A DNA stretch of 64,000 bases, from assembly GCA_017523725.1 (NCBI GenBank), contig JAFWVY010000032.1:31774-95773 (forward strand). The letters run 5' to 3'. Both the position numbers and the translations under genes were made by a program. The stretch comes from Bacteroidales bacterium (lineage in GTDB: Bacteria; Bacteroidota; Bacteroidia; Bacteroidales; UBA4181). This document shows, piece after piece, positions 18,285 through 27,790 of the stretch. Under the pieces are notes generated by a model. The model ran no database searches, had not been told where the DNA came from, and worked only from the letters and a program-made list of their open reading frames with translations. How positions within the stretch are numbered: the stretch's first letter is position 1; the number at the start of each line of letters is the position of its first letter.

Positions 18285-18704
18285 CTAGTCGGAATAACTG
18301 TATTCGAAAGTCTTGACTGTCTGCAATGTGCCGTTTGGCAGATAGTTGTATTGCCGCTTCTTGGTCAAGTCTTCGTTGTATTCGTACTTGCGGACGAGGC
18401 TCACCTTGTTTTTGTCGTCGTACCGGGTATTGACGGAAATCTTGCCGTTAGCGTCGTATTCGTAGGTTTCGCGCCAGACCTGGCCGTACTGGTTGTACTC
18501 GATCTCTTCGATCTTTTCGCCTTTGTCGTTGTAGGTCGTCACGTGGTCCAGCCACCGGACGTTGCTTTTGGCATCGGTGTTCCACTCTCTGATGACGAGA
18601 TTCTTCCGGGCCTGCCGTTTGGCCATGGTGGCGGCGTCGAGCTGGGCTGCGGCAGGAATGCAGCAGAGCATGGCTGCGATGCAGATGGATAGGATTCGCT
18701 TCAT
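18285..18704 (-). CDS. Small secreted protein with YD-like repeats
   Basis: The 139 residues start with a signal peptide (MKRILSICIAAMLCCIPAAAQ). The rest contains short tandem elements of the form YND.GEKIEEIEYNQ.GQ, YEYDANGKISVNTRYDDKNK and YEYNEDLTKKRQYNYLPNG, like the YD/MORN-type repeats of secreted Bacteroidota proteins. No catalytic motif is seen. It ends one base before the VTC gene starts, so it is the first gene of that three-gene unit. The function is unknown. Confidence 0.75.
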   Translation of the reverse strand: MKRILSICIAAMLCCIPAAAQLDAATMAKRQARKNLVIREWNTDAKSNVRWLDHVTTYNDKGEKIEEIEYNQYGQVWRETYEYDANGKISVNTRYDDKNKVSLVRKYEYNEDLTKKRQYNYLPNGTLQTVKTFEYSYSD

Positions 18705-18833
18705 GGTTATATTAGTGTATGCCGATATGACTCAGCCAGCCGGGAAAAGTTTATCCATGCCTGCGGAATCAGACGGCAAAAGTGTACCTTCGCCGGCACC
18801 GCATGCCTTGCGGGGGCGCGCTGCCATGCATCC

Positions 18834-19811
18834 CTAGATGGAAAGGATGTTCAGCACGTCGATCAGTTCCTTGTCGATGGGCTTGTCAATCTTGATGGCC
18901 TTTGAGAAAGGCACATAGACAATCTGGTCGTTGCGCACGCCGATCATGACGTTCCGCTGTCCCTCCTTGAGCGCCTCGATGGCTGCCACACCCAGCCGGC
19001 TGGCAAGGATGCGGTCGAAGGCTGTCGGCATGCCGCCGCGCTGCAGGTGCCCCAGAATGGTGACACGCACGTCGAATTCCGGATATTCCTTCCGGACGCG
19101 TTCGGCGTAGTGCATGGCGCCGCCGTCCTTTTCGGACACGATGACGATGCTGCTGTTCTTGCTCTTGCGGATGCCGCGGCCGATGAACTGTGCCAGCTGG
19201 TCGATGTCGGTCGTGTCTTCCGGGATGATGGCGGCTTCGGCTCCGGCGGCGATGGCGCTGTTCTGGGCCAGGAAACCGGCGTCGCGTCCCATGACTTCGA
19301 TGAAGAAGATGCGGTTGTGGGAAGTGGCTGTGTCGCGGATTTTATCCACGCAGTCCATGATGGTGTTCAACGCCGTGTCGTAGCCGATGGTGTTGTCGGT
19401 TCCGTACAGGTCATTGTCGATGGTGCCCGGAAGTCCGATGCACGGTACGTCGTATTCGGCGGCGAACTCCTGCGCCCCGGCCAGCGAACCGTTGCCGCCG
19501 ATGATTACCAGTGCATCGATCTGGTGCATCTGCATGGTGTCGTAGGCTTTCCTGCGGCCTTCAGGCGTCATGAATTCTTTGCTGCGCGCGGTCTTGAGAA
19601 TGGTGCCGCCGCGCTGGATGGTGTTGCTGACGCTTTCGGTCGTGAAATCCTTGATATCGTTGTTGATCAGACCTTCGTATCCTTTGTAGATGGCCTTGAC
19701 TTTCCAGTTGTTGAAAATGGCTGCGCGGGTGACGGCCCGGATGGCGGCATTCATGCCCGGCGCGTCTCCTCCGGAGGTCATTACGCCGATGGTTTGTATT
19801 CGTTTCATCAT
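18834..19811 (-). CDS. pfkA: 6-phosphofructokinase, ATP-type
   Basis: PfkA phosphorylates fructose 6-phosphate. The 325 residues carry [15 protein letters not shown] at the N-terminus, the catalytic [19 protein letters not shown] and the fructose-phosphate MGRDAGFLA. The motif that is normally GGDGS reads GGNGS at residues 105-109, with Asn at the Mg-binding Asp position; the following Gly is kept, which marks ATP rather than PPi use. The start overlaps the ispH stop (ATGA). Confidence 0.95.
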   Translation of the reverse strand: MMKRIQTIGVMTSGGDAPGMNAAIRAVTRAAIFNNWKVKAIYKGYEGLINNDIKDFTTESVSNTIQRGGTILKTARSKEFMTPEGRRKAYDTMQMHQIDALVIIGGNGSLAGAQEFAAEYDVPCIGLPGTIDNDLYGTDNTIGYDTALNTIMDCVDKIRDTATSHNRIFFIEVMGRDAGFLAQNSAIAAGAEAAIIPEDTTDIDQLAQFIGRGIRKSKNSSIVIVSEKDGGAMHYAERVRKEYPEFDVRVTILGHLQRGGMPTAFDRILASRLGVAAIEALKEGQRNVMIGVRNDQIVYVPFSKAIKIDKPIDKELIDVLNILSI

Positions 19812-20728
19812 AATATGCTGTCTTTTGGTTGTTCGGATGACGGACGCTTTTCCGTTGCGAAAGCGCGGATGCGGTCGGCAATGTCGTTCATGAGCCAGTG
19901 CGGCGTGGATGTGGCACCGCAGACACCGACGCGGTCGGCATGCAGGAACCAGTCCGGCTGCAGATCCTCCGTCCGGGATGCAAAATGGGCGGACGGATTG
20001 TTCTGCCGGCAGACATCGAACAGGATTTTGCCGTTGGAACTTTTCTCGCCGCCGACGAACACGACCGTGTCGTGCGATGCAGCAAACGCTGCAATCTGGG
20101 TGACCCGGTTGGCTACCTGCCGGCAGGTGGTGTCGTGCACCAGGAACGGAATATCCGGCGGAACGCCGGCTTTTTCACGGGCCTCCTGGATGGCCTGCCG
20201 GATGCGGTGCAGGCCGGCCGTGGACTGGGTGGTCTGTGCAAAGAGCTGGATGGGACGGCTGACATCAATCTTGCCGATGTCTTCCGGCTTTTCAACGACG
20301 ACGGCGGTGTCACCGGTCTGTCCGACAAGCCCGTTCACTTCGGCGTGGCCGGGTTTGCCGTAGATGACAATCTGCCCGTTTATGGGGCAGTAGTCCAGAT
20401 AGGCCTGGCGCACCTTACGCTGCAGGTGCAGCACGACCGGGCATGTGGCATCGAGCAGCGTGTTGCGGTTGCGCTCTGCGCATCGGTAGGTTTCAGGAGG
20501 TTCTCCATGTGCCCGGATGAGTATGGTGCTGTCGCACAGCGACTGGAAAGTCTGCCGGTCGATGACACGCAACCCGTTTCGGCTCAGTCGGCTGACCTCC
20601 TCTCCATTGTGCACGATGTCACCCAGGCTGTACAATGTACCATAGCGGCGCAGCGCCTCTTCCGCCATGCCGATGGCGCGGACCACTCCGTAACAGAATC
20701 CGGAACCGCTGTCGATATCGACGGTCAT
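19808..20728 (-). CDS. ispH: 4-hydroxy-3-methylbut-2-enyl diphosphate reductase
   Basis: IspH (LytB) makes IPP and DMAPP in the last step of the MEP isoprenoid pathway with an Fe-S cluster. The three cluster cysteines are C12, C96 (DATCP) and C202 (DTTC). The active-site residues H40, H74 and E130 (GHAEVNG) and the TSTP motif near the C-terminus are present. It is 306 residues long and overlaps both neighbours by four bases. Confidence 0.97.
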   Translation of the reverse strand: MTVDIDSGSGFCYGVVRAIGMAEEALRRYGTLYSLGDIVHNGEEVSRLSRNGLRVIDRQTFQSLCDSTILIRAHGEPPETYRCAERNRNTLLDATCPVVLHLQRKVRQAYLDYCPINGQIVIYGKPGHAEVNGLVGQTGDTAVVVEKPEDIGKIDVSRPIQLFAQTTQSTAGLHRIRQAIQEAREKAGVPPDIPFLVHDTTCRQVANRVTQIAAFAASHDTVVFVGGEKSSNGKILFDVCRQNNPSAHFASRTEDLQPDWFLHADRVGVCGATSTPHWLMNDIADRIRAFATEKRPSSEQPKDSIL

Positions 20729-21411
20729 GCTTGCAGTTTCTGTAGAATACCCTCGAACCAGACCATTTGGTCTTCGGGTGTCATGTGACTGTTGTCCAGG
20801 ACGATGGCATCTTCTGCCTGTCTCAGGGGACTGTTTTTGCGCGTTTTGTCCAGCCGGTCGCGTTTGAGAATATTGGCTTTGACTTCTTCGAAAGTCGTTT
20901 CGATGTGCTTCTGCTGCAGCTCTTTCAGCCTACGCATGGCGCGGACGTCGTTGTCTGCCGTCATGAAGATCTTGATGTCTGCGTCCGGGAAAATAACGGT
21001 GCCGATATCGCGCCCGTCCATGACGACGCCGCGGTCCGCACCCATCCTGCGTTGCAGGTCGGTCATGCGGGTCCTGACAGGCTTCAGCGCGCTGACCTCG
21101 CTGACGAGATCAGCCACCTTGCCGCTGCGGATGCGGTCTTCCACGGCCTTGCCGTTCAGCCTGATTTCGGGTTGTCCGCCCTCTCCGTCGTGTGCGAAGT
21201 CAATCTGCAGGTCCGGCAGCGCGGCGTAGAGCCGCCGTCTGTTCAGCGTCCCGTTGCCGTACATGCCTTGCTCCAGGGCAAAGAGTGTCACGGCGCGGTA
21301 CATGGCGCCCGTGTCGATGTAAACATAGCCCATGCGGCGGGCTATGGCCTTTGCGAATGTGCTTTTTCCGCACGAGGAATAACCGTCGACGGCAATGATG
21401 AGCCTGTGCAT
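20725..21411 (-). CDS. cmk: Cytidylate kinase
   Basis: Cmk phosphorylates CMP and dCMP. From MHRLIIAVDGYSSCGKSTFAK it has 228 residues. The P-loop reads DGYSSCGKST instead of the more common GPSGSGKST, a form seen in Bacteroidota. The substrate motif DTGAMYRAVTL and GRDIGTVIFPDADIKIF follow. A longer ORF start at 21477 lies upstream of the -7 element and was rejected. It is the first gene of cmk-ispH-pfkA. Confidence 0.96.
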   Translation of the reverse strand: MHRLIIAVDGYSSCGKSTFAKAIARRMGYVYIDTGAMYRAVTLFALEQGMYGNGTLNRRRLYAALPDLQIDFAHDGEGGQPEIRLNGKAVEDRIRSGKVADLVSEVSALKPVRTRMTDLQRRMGADRGVVMDGRDIGTVIFPDADIKIFMTADNDVRAMRRLKELQQKHIETTFEEVKANILKRDRLDKTRKNSPLRQAEDAIVLDNSHMTPEDQMVWFEGILQKLQA

Positions 21412-21434
21412 GAAAATGCTTTTTAGAAACCCTG

Positions 21435-21442
21435 CAAATGTA
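21435..21442 (-). promoter_or_regulatory. Likely cmk promoter (-7 element)
   Basis: TACATTTG on the minus strand, 23 bases before the cmk ATG. It fixes the short start of cmk. Confidence 0.55.
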
Positions 21443-21465
21443 ACCTTTTTTTCTCTGAAAAGCGG

Positions 21466-21473
21466 TAAGTTTG
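21466..21473 (+). promoter_or_regulatory. Likely priA promoter (-7 element)
   Basis: TAAGTTTG on the plus strand, 22 bases before the priA ATG, diverging from the cmk element. Confidence 0.5.
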
Positions 21474-21495
21474 CCATTCAGAAAAGGATTCCCCG

Positions 21496-23529
21496 ATGTT
21501 GTTCGCAGACATCATATTACCGGTCTATCTCGTGCGCAATCTGACTTACAGCGTGCCGGAGGAGATGGAGGACACCGTGTCCGAGGGCATGCTGGTCTCC
21601 GTGCCGCTCGGCCCGCGGAAAGTCTATACGGGTGTCGTAAAATGTCTGCACCATGAGAAGCCGGAGCATTCTCCCAGGGCACTGCTCGGCCCGGCCGACA
21701 GTGGCCAGAAGATAGACCGCCGGCAGTTGGCGTTCTGGGAGTGGATGTCTTCGTATTATCTGTGCACGGAGGGGGAAATCTTCAAGGCGGCCATGCCGGC
21801 ACTGCTCAAACCGGCCCGGATGGAACCCGGAGGTGAACCAGCGGAGCCTGTCAAAAAAAAACGTCGGCGTAAAACCATCCCGGAACCGACGGAACTTCTG
21901 CCGCTGGACCGGGTGGTGCTGCCGGCGCTCTCGGCGGCGCAGCAACAGGCCGAATCGGAAATCCGGACCGGCTGGGCTTCGAAACAGGTTGTCCTGCTGC
22001 ACGGGGTGACATCGTCCGGCAAGACAGAAATATATTTCCGGTTCATCCGGGAAACACTGGAACAGGGGAGGCAGGTGCTCTATCTGTTGCCGGAAATCGC
22101 CCTCACGGCCCAGATGATCGACCGTCTGAAGAAGGTGTTCGGCAACCGGGTCGCCGTGTATCATTCCCGCCATACCGACCGGCAGCGGGCGGATGTCTGG
22201 CGGAGTCTGTCCGATGCGTCGGAGAACGGTCCTGACATCATCCTCGGGGTCCGGTCGTCCGTTTTTCTGCCTTTCAAGCGCCTGGGCCTCGTCATCGTGG
22301 ACGAGGAGCACGAGAATTCTTATAAGCAGACCGATCCGCCGCCGCGCTATCATGCCCGTGATGCGGCCATCGTGCTGGCGTCGCTGCATGACGCCCGGGT
22401 GCTGCTCGGGTCTGCAACCCCTTCTTTCGAATCGTATTACAACGCCCGGAAGGGCAAATATGCCCTGGTGCGCCTGACCGAGCGTTACGGCGGGGCGCAA
22501 CTCCCGGTCTGTACGGTGGCCGATATGCGCGGATGTCGTGGTCTGTTCCATCCGGTGCTTGCCGCAAAGATGCGCGATGCGCTCTCGCGCGGGCGGCAGG
22601 TCATGCTTTTCCAGAACCTCCGGGGCTTTGCGCCGTACATGCAGTGCGACGTGTGCGGCGGCATCGTGCGTTGCGGCAACTGCGATGTCAGCCTCACCTA
22701 CCATCGGGCTCTGCATGCGCTGGTCTGTCATTATTGCGGTGCGGTGGTGCCTGAGACGCAGATATGTCCTGCTTGCCGTGCGCCGGCGCTGCGTTCGGTG
22801 GGATACGGCACCGAACGCATCGAGGCCGAGGTGCTTCGTTTGTTTCCTGAGGCGCATACGGCCCGTCTGGATCTGGATGCCACACGCCGCAAAGGTGATT
22901 ATGAACGGGTCCTTTCGGATTTTTCATCCCGGGAGACCGATGTGCTGATAGGTACGCAAATGATAGCTAAAGGATTGGATTCTAGTCATGTACATCTTAT
23001 TGGCGTATTGCAGGCCGACCGTTTGCTGAACATCCCGGATTTCAGAGCCTATGAACGTGGATTCCAGCTGATGGAGCAGGTGAGCGGCCGGGCTGGCCGG
23101 CGTGACGAGGCAGGGGAAGTCGTCATCCAGACATCCGACGTGTACCATCCGCTGCTTCAGTTTGTGTCATCCCACGATTACGAAGGGGTGTTCCGGATGC
23201 AGATGCAGGAACGTTACCAGTTCGTTTATCCGCCGTTCTGCCGGATGATCCGTTTTACGCTGAGACACCGTAACGAGACATTGACGGCGCAGGCCGCTGC
23301 GGTTTTCGCGGAGCAGTTGCGCAGTATGGCATCATGTCCGGTGCTCGGGCCGCAGGCTGCCGCCGTACCGCGGGTCCGTCAGAACTGTCTGCAGCAACTG
23401 GTGCTGAAAATACCCAGAGATATGCCGTTGCCGGATGTAAAACGCGGCATCGTCGAGCGGATGCGTGCGTTGAACGCGATGCCGGCATACCGTCAGGTCG
23501 TGATTCTGGCGGATGTCGATCCGCAGTAG
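21496..23529 (+). CDS. priA: Primosomal protein PriA (replication restart helicase), short form
   Basis: PriA reloads the replisome at broken forks. The N-terminal 3'-DNA-binding domain (ADIILPVYLVRNLTYSVPEEM to about residue 105) is followed at once by a basic linker (KKKRRRK near 120) and then the helicase: Walker A GVTSSGKT at 170-177, DEEH, a Cys-rich zinc region at ~382-432 (CDVCGGIVRCGNCD, CHYCGAV, CPACRAP) and a C-terminal domain. The segment between the first domain and the helicase, where other PriA proteins carry a winged helix, is too short to hold one. Total 677 residues. Confidence 0.94.
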   Translation: MLFADIILPVYLVRNLTYSVPEEMEDTVSEGMLVSVPLGPRKVYTGVVKCLHHEKPEHSPRALLGPADSGQKIDRRQLAFWEWMSSYYLCTEGEIFKAAMPALLKPARMEPGGEPAEPVKKKRRRKTIPEPTELLPLDRVVLPALSAAQQQAESEIRTGWASKQVVLLHGVTSSGKTEIYFRFIRETLEQGRQVLYLLPEIALTAQMIDRLKKVFGNRVAVYHSRHTDRQRADVWRSLSDASENGPDIILGVRSSVFLPFKRLGLVIVDEEHENSYKQTDPPPRYHARDAAIVLASLHDARVLLGSATPSFESYYNARKGKYALVRLTERYGGAQLPVCTVADMRGCRGLFHPVLAAKMRDALSRGRQVMLFQNLRGFAPYMQCDVCGGIVRCGNCDVSLTYHRALHALVCHYCGAVVPETQICPACRAPALRSVGYGTERIEAEVLRLFPEAHTARLDLDATRRKGDYERVLSDFSSRETDVLIGTQMIAKGLDSSHVHLIGVLQADRLLNIPDFRAYERGFQLMEQVSGRAGRRDEAGEVVIQTSDVYHPLLQFVSSHDYEGVFRMQMQERYQFVYPPFCRMIRFTLRHRNETLTAQAAAVFAEQLRSMASCPVLGPQAAAVPRVRQNCLQQLVLKIPRDMPLPDVKRGIVERMRALNAMPAYRQVVILADVDPQ

Positions 23530-23619
23530 CCGGACATGTCTTTTTCTTTTTTTCTGAAAAAAAACTGAATGATGTGGGAAAACGTGTCTGCAGGGATTCT
23601 GTCGGCCGCAAAAAAAATA

Positions 23620-23627
23620 TAACTTTG
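23620..23627 (+). promoter_or_regulatory. Likely methylmalonyl-CoA mutase operon promoter (-7 element)
   Basis: TAACTTTG on the plus strand, 43 bases before the mutA ATG. No good -33 element. Confidence 0.5.
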
Positions 23628-23670
23628 CTCCCCCAAGAGGAAAGTCTTGAAATAAAAAAATCAACTCATT

Positions 23671-24903
23671 ATGTCGGAAAAGAAACTTTTTGCCGAATTT
23701 CCTCCAGTCTCTACGGCGCAGTGGGAAGAAGTCATCACGCGCGACTTGAAAGGGGCTGACTATGAAAAACGGCTTGTATGGCGTACCAGCGAGGGATTCA
23801 ATGTCCGTCCGTACTACCGCAGCGCGGATCTGGAAAATCTGCAGTACTTGCATGTGATGCCCGGCGACTTCCCCTTTGTCCGCGGTGGCAAGGTGCAGCG
23901 CAATGCGTGGGAGATCTGCCAGGAATTCGATGTGGAATGCGAGAGCGAAACCAATGCCAAGGCGGTGGAAGCCGTCGAAGGCGGTGTGACGGCGCTGGCA
24001 TTCAATTTCAGCAAGAAAGGCCAAAAGCGCGAGATCAAGATGCAAGGCCTGCTCAAGGACATCGATCTCGCTCAGGTCGCCGTCACGTTGGACGGAGGCG
24101 TCAACGATCCGGACATGTTGCGGTCGCTTCTGGCCGTAGCGGACGAAAAGAAAGTCCGGGAAGTCCGGGCGGCGGTCCGTTTCGACCCGCTGGGCAGCCT
24201 GGCCTGCCGTGGTCATTATTACGGACAGTCTGAGTTCCCGCTTGACACGCTTAAGCAGTTGCTGTCAGATTCCGCCGATTGTCCCCGGGTCCGGGTTATC
24301 GGCGTGGATGCCGCCCAGTTCCAGGATGCAGGAGCCACGCTGGTGCAGGAAATGGGTATTGCTCTTTCGATGGGGGCCGAATATCTGACCCGCCTGACCG
24401 ATGCCGGATGCGATGCAGCCCGGACGGCCGGCAAGATGGTATTCCGCTTTGCCGTCGGTCCCGTCTATTTTATGGAAATCGCCAAAATCCGTGCTGCACG
24501 CATGCTTTGGGCCCATCTCGTCCGGGCGTATGCGCCGGATGCGGACGTGTGCATGTACATACATGCCCGGACCGCTTCGCTGAACGCAACAGTGTACGAT
24601 CCGTACGTCAACCTGCTGCGTTCGGCCACGGAATCGATGTCGGCCGTCATCGGCGGTGCCGACATGCTGTCGGTCCTGCCGTTCGACCAGGCCTACAAGC
24701 AGCCCGATGATTTCTCCCTGCGTCTGGCCCGCAACCAGCAGGTCATCCTGAAAGAGGAATCGAATTTCGACAAGGTGGTGGATCCTTCGGCGGGTTCGTA
24801 TTATATTGAGTCGTTGACTGCTTCGATGGCCGATGAGGCCTGGAAGATCTTCCTTCAGATTCAGGACGCCGGCGGATTTGTCGCTGCCATGCAGGGGGCA
24901 TGA
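23671..24903 (+). CDS. mutA: Methylmalonyl-CoA mutase small subunit, N-terminal part (barrel domain)
   Basis: With MutB this subunit isomerises succinyl-CoA and methylmalonyl-CoA for propionate formation. The 410 residues cover the N-terminal arm (FPPVSTAQWEEVITRDLKGADYEKRLVW) and the TIM-barrel-like domain through [23 protein letters not shown] sequence (here AGSYYIESL). The frame then hits TGA just after a run of five G at 24893-24897, about 200 residues before the normal end of a MutA. One extra base at that run would join it to the next ORF. It is either a real split gene with an ATGA overlap or a homopolymer indel. Confidence 0.85.
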   Translation: MSEKKLFAEFPPVSTAQWEEVITRDLKGADYEKRLVWRTSEGFNVRPYYRSADLENLQYLHVMPGDFPFVRGGKVQRNAWEICQEFDVECESETNAKAVEAVEGGVTALAFNFSKKGQKREIKMQGLLKDIDLAQVAVTLDGGVNDPDMLRSLLAVADEKKVREVRAAVRFDPLGSLACRGHYYGQSEFPLDTLKQLLSDSADCPRVRVIGVDAAQFQDAGATLVQEMGIALSMGAEYLTRLTDAGCDAARTAGKMVFRFAVGPVYFMEIAKIRAARMLWAHLVRAYAPDADVCMYIHARTASLNATVYDPYVNLLRSATESMSAVIGGADMLSVLPFDQAYKQPDDFSLRLARNQQVILKEESNFDKVVDPSAGSYYIESLTASMADEAWKIFLQIQDAGGFVAAMQGA

Positions 24904-25520
24904 TCCAGAACATGGTGGCCGAGTCGGCGAAGAAGCGCCTGGCGGCGATGGCTTCCCGCAAGGAAGTGTTGCTGGGTACCAACCAATATGCCAATCCCAT
25001 CGAATTTGCCAAGGACAAGTTCGCCGCCATGCCGGAGCATACCTGCTGCGGCTGTGCCGAACCCATCGTCACGCCCGTCCGTCCCATCCGTCTGGCGGCT
25101 GCCTACGAGGCGCTCCGCCGGCAGACCGAGGAAAGTGCGCATGCCCGTCCGAAGGTGTTCATGCTTACCATCGGCGACCTGAAGATGCGGAAGGCGCGTG
25201 CCGGTTTCGCGACCAATTTCTTTGCCGTGGCCGGTTACGAAGTCATAGACAACAACGGATTCGAATCGATTGCCGCCGGTATGGAGGCCGCGGAGAAGGC
25301 GAAAGCCGACATCGTGGTCCTCTGCAGCAGCGATGATGAATACCCGCTTTATGCTGCCGAGGCGGTGGCTGCTGCGAAAGGCCGTTTCCTCCTGGTGCTG
25401 GCCGGTTATCCCAAAGCTTTGCTGGAGCAGTTGCAGCAAGCCGGAATAGACCACTTCATCTATGCAGGCCAGAATGTGCTTGAAGCGTTACAGAGTTATC
25501 AAAAAGAATTAGGTATCTGA
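24900..25520 (+). CDS. mutA: Methylmalonyl-CoA mutase small subunit, C-terminal part (B12-domain-like)
   Basis: This 206-residue ORF continues the MutA sequence: a linker (MIQNMVAESAKKRLAAMASRKE, LLGTNQYANP) and a flavodoxin-like domain (KVFMLTIGDLKMRKARAGFATNFFAVAGYEVIDNNGF cut in the usual place of DxHxxG, which is absent as expected for the small subunit). Its ATG overlaps the upstream TGA. By itself it would be a stand-alone domain; in known MutA proteins it is fused to the barrel. It ends 3 bases before mutB. Confidence 0.85.
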   Translation: MIQNMVAESAKKRLAAMASRKEVLLGTNQYANPIEFAKDKFAAMPEHTCCGCAEPIVTPVRPIRLAAAYEALRRQTEESAHARPKVFMLTIGDLKMRKARAGFATNFFAVAGYEVIDNNGFESIAAGMEAAEKAKADIVVLCSSDDEYPLYAAEAVAAAKGRFLLVLAGYPKALLEQLQQAGIDHFIYAGQNVLEALQSYQKELGI

Positions 25521-25523
25521 GCC

Positions 25524-27671
25524 ATGAACCCGAATTTTAAAGCCATCAATTATAAAGGAAACGCCGCAGTCAAGGACGCAGCGGCGTGGAACAGCCAGCA
25601 CGATATCCGGAAAGACTGGATTACGGCCGAGCAGATCGGCGTGAAACCGGTTTATACCTCCGCCGACCTGGAAGGTATGGAGCACCTGCAGTATGCCGCC
25701 GGTGTGGCCCCTTTCCTGCGCGGACCGTATTCCACCATGTATGTGATGCGTCCGTGGACCATCCGCCAGTATGCGGGATTCTCCACCGCTGAAGAATCGA
25801 ATGCCTTCTACCGCAGGAACCTCGCGGCCGGCCAGAAGGGCCTCTCGGTGGCCTTCGACCTGGCTACGCACCGCGGCTACGATGCCGATCATGTGCGGGT
25901 GGTGGGTGACGTCGGCAAGGCCGGCGTGTCCATCTGCTCGGTGGAGGACATGAAGATCCTGTTCGACCAGATCCCGCTCAGCCAGATGTCGGTTTCCATG
26001 ACGATGAACGGCGCCGTACTGCCGATCATGGCCTTCTACATTACGGCGGCCCTTGAACAGGGTGCGCGTCTTGAAGAACTGGCCGGCACGATCCAGAACG
26101 ACATCCTGAAGGAGTTCATGGTGCGCAATACCTATATCTATCCGCCGGAAATGAGCATGCGGATCATCGGCGACATTTTCGCGTTCACTTCGCGGAACAT
26201 GCCCAAGTTCAATTCCATCTCCATTTCGGGTTATCACATGCAGGAAGCCGGTGCGACGGCCGACATCGAGATGGCCTATACGCTGGCCGACGGTCTGGAA
26301 TATCTGCGCACGGGCATCAAGGCGGGGCTGACCATCGACCAGTTCGCGCCGCGGCTCTCGTTCTTCTGGGCCATCGGCATGAACCATTTCATGGAAATCG
26401 CCAAGATGCGTGCCGCCCGGATGCTGTGGGCCAAGATTGTCAAGCAGTTCGACCCGCAACTCGAAAAATCCATGGCACTCCGTACCCACTGCCAGACCTC
26501 CGGCTGGAGCCTGACGGCGCAGGATCCGTACAACAACGTGACCCGTACGGCCATCGAGGCCATGGCTGCTGCGCTGGGACATACGCAGTCGCTGCACACC
26601 AACGCCCTCGACGAGGCCATTGCGCTGCCGACGGATTTCTCGGCGCGTATCGCGCGTAATACGCAGATTTACATACAGGAAGAGACGAAGGTCTGCAAGA
26701 CGGTCGATCCGTGGGCCGGTTCCTACTACATCGAATCGCTGACCAACGATCTGGCGCACCGGGCTTGGGAACACATCCAGGAGGTCGAGTCGCTGGGCGG
26801 CATGGCCAAGGCCATAGAGAGCGGCGTGCCCAAGATGCGTATCGAGGAGGCGGCAGCCCGGAAACAGGGCCGCATCGACTCCGGCCGGGATGTCATCGTC
26901 GGTATCAACAAATACACGTTGGCCAAGGAGGATCCCATCGACATCCTCGAGGTTGACAACACGGCGGTACGTAACCAGCAAATTGAACGCTTGCGTAAAC
27001 TGAAAGCTTCGCGCAGCGAGGATGCGGTGAAGGAAGCGCTCGCCCGGATTACCGAAGCTGCGCGGACCGGCAACGGCAACCTGCTTGAGCTTTCCGTCAA
27101 GGCGGCCCAGTGCCGTGCCACGCTCGGTGAGATTTCCTACGCCATCGAAGAGGTTTCTGGAAGATACAAAGCTATGATACGTACGATTTCAGGCGTTTAC
27201 GCCGCTGAGAGCCAGGAAGACGAAGACTTTGTCGTCGGTCGGAAACTGGCTGCGGAATTTGCCGCCAAGACGGGTCGGCAGCCCCGCATCATGATTGCCA
27301 AGATGGGGCAGGACGGGCACGACCGCGGCGCCAAAGTCGTGGCCACCGGCTATGCCGACGAAGGATTCGACGTCGATATGGGACCGTTGTTCCAGACGCC
27401 GGAGGAGGCTGCCAAGCAGGCCGTCGAAAACGACGTGCACATCTTGGGTGTCTCGTCGCTGGCGGCGGGTCACAAGACACTGATCCCGCAGGTCATCGCC
27501 GAGTTGAAGAAACTCGGTCGCGAGGATATCATGGTGGTGGCCGGCGGTGTCATTCCGGTACAGGACTACCAGTTCCTCTATGATGCCGGTGTCGTAGCCA
27601 TTTTCGGCCCCGGTTCGTCGGTGGCCAAGTCCGGTCGCCGGATGCTGGAGATTCTGCTGCAGACGCTCTGA
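25524..27671 (+). CDS. mutB: Methylmalonyl-CoA mutase large subunit
   Basis: MutB carries the active site and adenosylcobalamin. The 715 residues include the N-terminal arm, the substrate barrel ([54 protein letters not shown]) and the C-terminal B12 domain with DGHDRG, where H599 is the cobalt-ligand histidine, followed by GPGSSV. In Bacteroidales the enzyme runs toward methylmalonyl-CoA in succinate-to-propionate fermentation. No methylmalonyl-CoA epimerase, decarboxylase or MeaB gene is adjacent. Confidence 0.97.
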   Translation: MNPNFKAINYKGNAAVKDAAAWNSQHDIRKDWITAEQIGVKPVYTSADLEGMEHLQYAAGVAPFLRGPYSTMYVMRPWTIRQYAGFSTAEESNAFYRRNLAAGQKGLSVAFDLATHRGYDADHVRVVGDVGKAGVSICSVEDMKILFDQIPLSQMSVSMTMNGAVLPIMAFYITAALEQGARLEELAGTIQNDILKEFMVRNTYIYPPEMSMRIIGDIFAFTSRNMPKFNSISISGYHMQEAGATADIEMAYTLADGLEYLRTGIKAGLTIDQFAPRLSFFWAIGMNHFMEIAKMRAARMLWAKIVKQFDPQLEKSMALRTHCQTSGWSLTAQDPYNNVTRTAIEAMAAALGHTQSLHTNALDEAIALPTDFSARIARNTQIYIQEETKVCKTVDPWAGSYYIESLTNDLAHRAWEHIQEVESLGGMAKAIESGVPKMRIEEAAARKQGRIDSGRDVIVGINKYTLAKEDPIDILEVDNTAVRNQQIERLRKLKASRSEDAVKEALARITEAARTGNGNLLELSVKAAQCRATLGEISYAIEEVSGRYKAMIRTISGVYAAESQEDEDFVVGRKLAAEFAAKTGRQPRIMIAKMGQDGHDRGAKVVATGYADEGFDVDMGPLFQTPEEAAKQAVENDVHILGVSSLAAGHKTLIPQVIAELKKLGREDIMVVAGGVIPVQDYQFLYDAGVVAIFGPGSSVAKSGRRMLEILLQTL

Positions 27672-27729
27672 CAGCGTCTGCCTGCGTCAGGGCCGGTTCC
27701 CCGCCGGGAAAGAAGGCCCCGTTTATGAC

Positions 27730-27762
27730 AAGAACCCCGGAAGTAAATCTTCCGGGGTTCTT
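27730..27762. terminator. Bidirectional terminator between mutB and the outer-membrane protein gene
   Basis: A perfect 14-bp stem (27730-27743 with 27749-27762) with a TAAAT loop. The T-rich tail is short on both sides (the arms themselves end in TTCTT), but the position between two converging units supports termination. Confidence 0.75.
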
Positions 27763-27790
27763 GCATTTCGGAGCGATGCTTCGTCCTTGG

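Noticed and set aside
25509..26981. 490-codon open frame opposite mutB
   Set aside because: The sense strand encodes a full, conserved mutase subunit; the antisense product has no recognisable fold.
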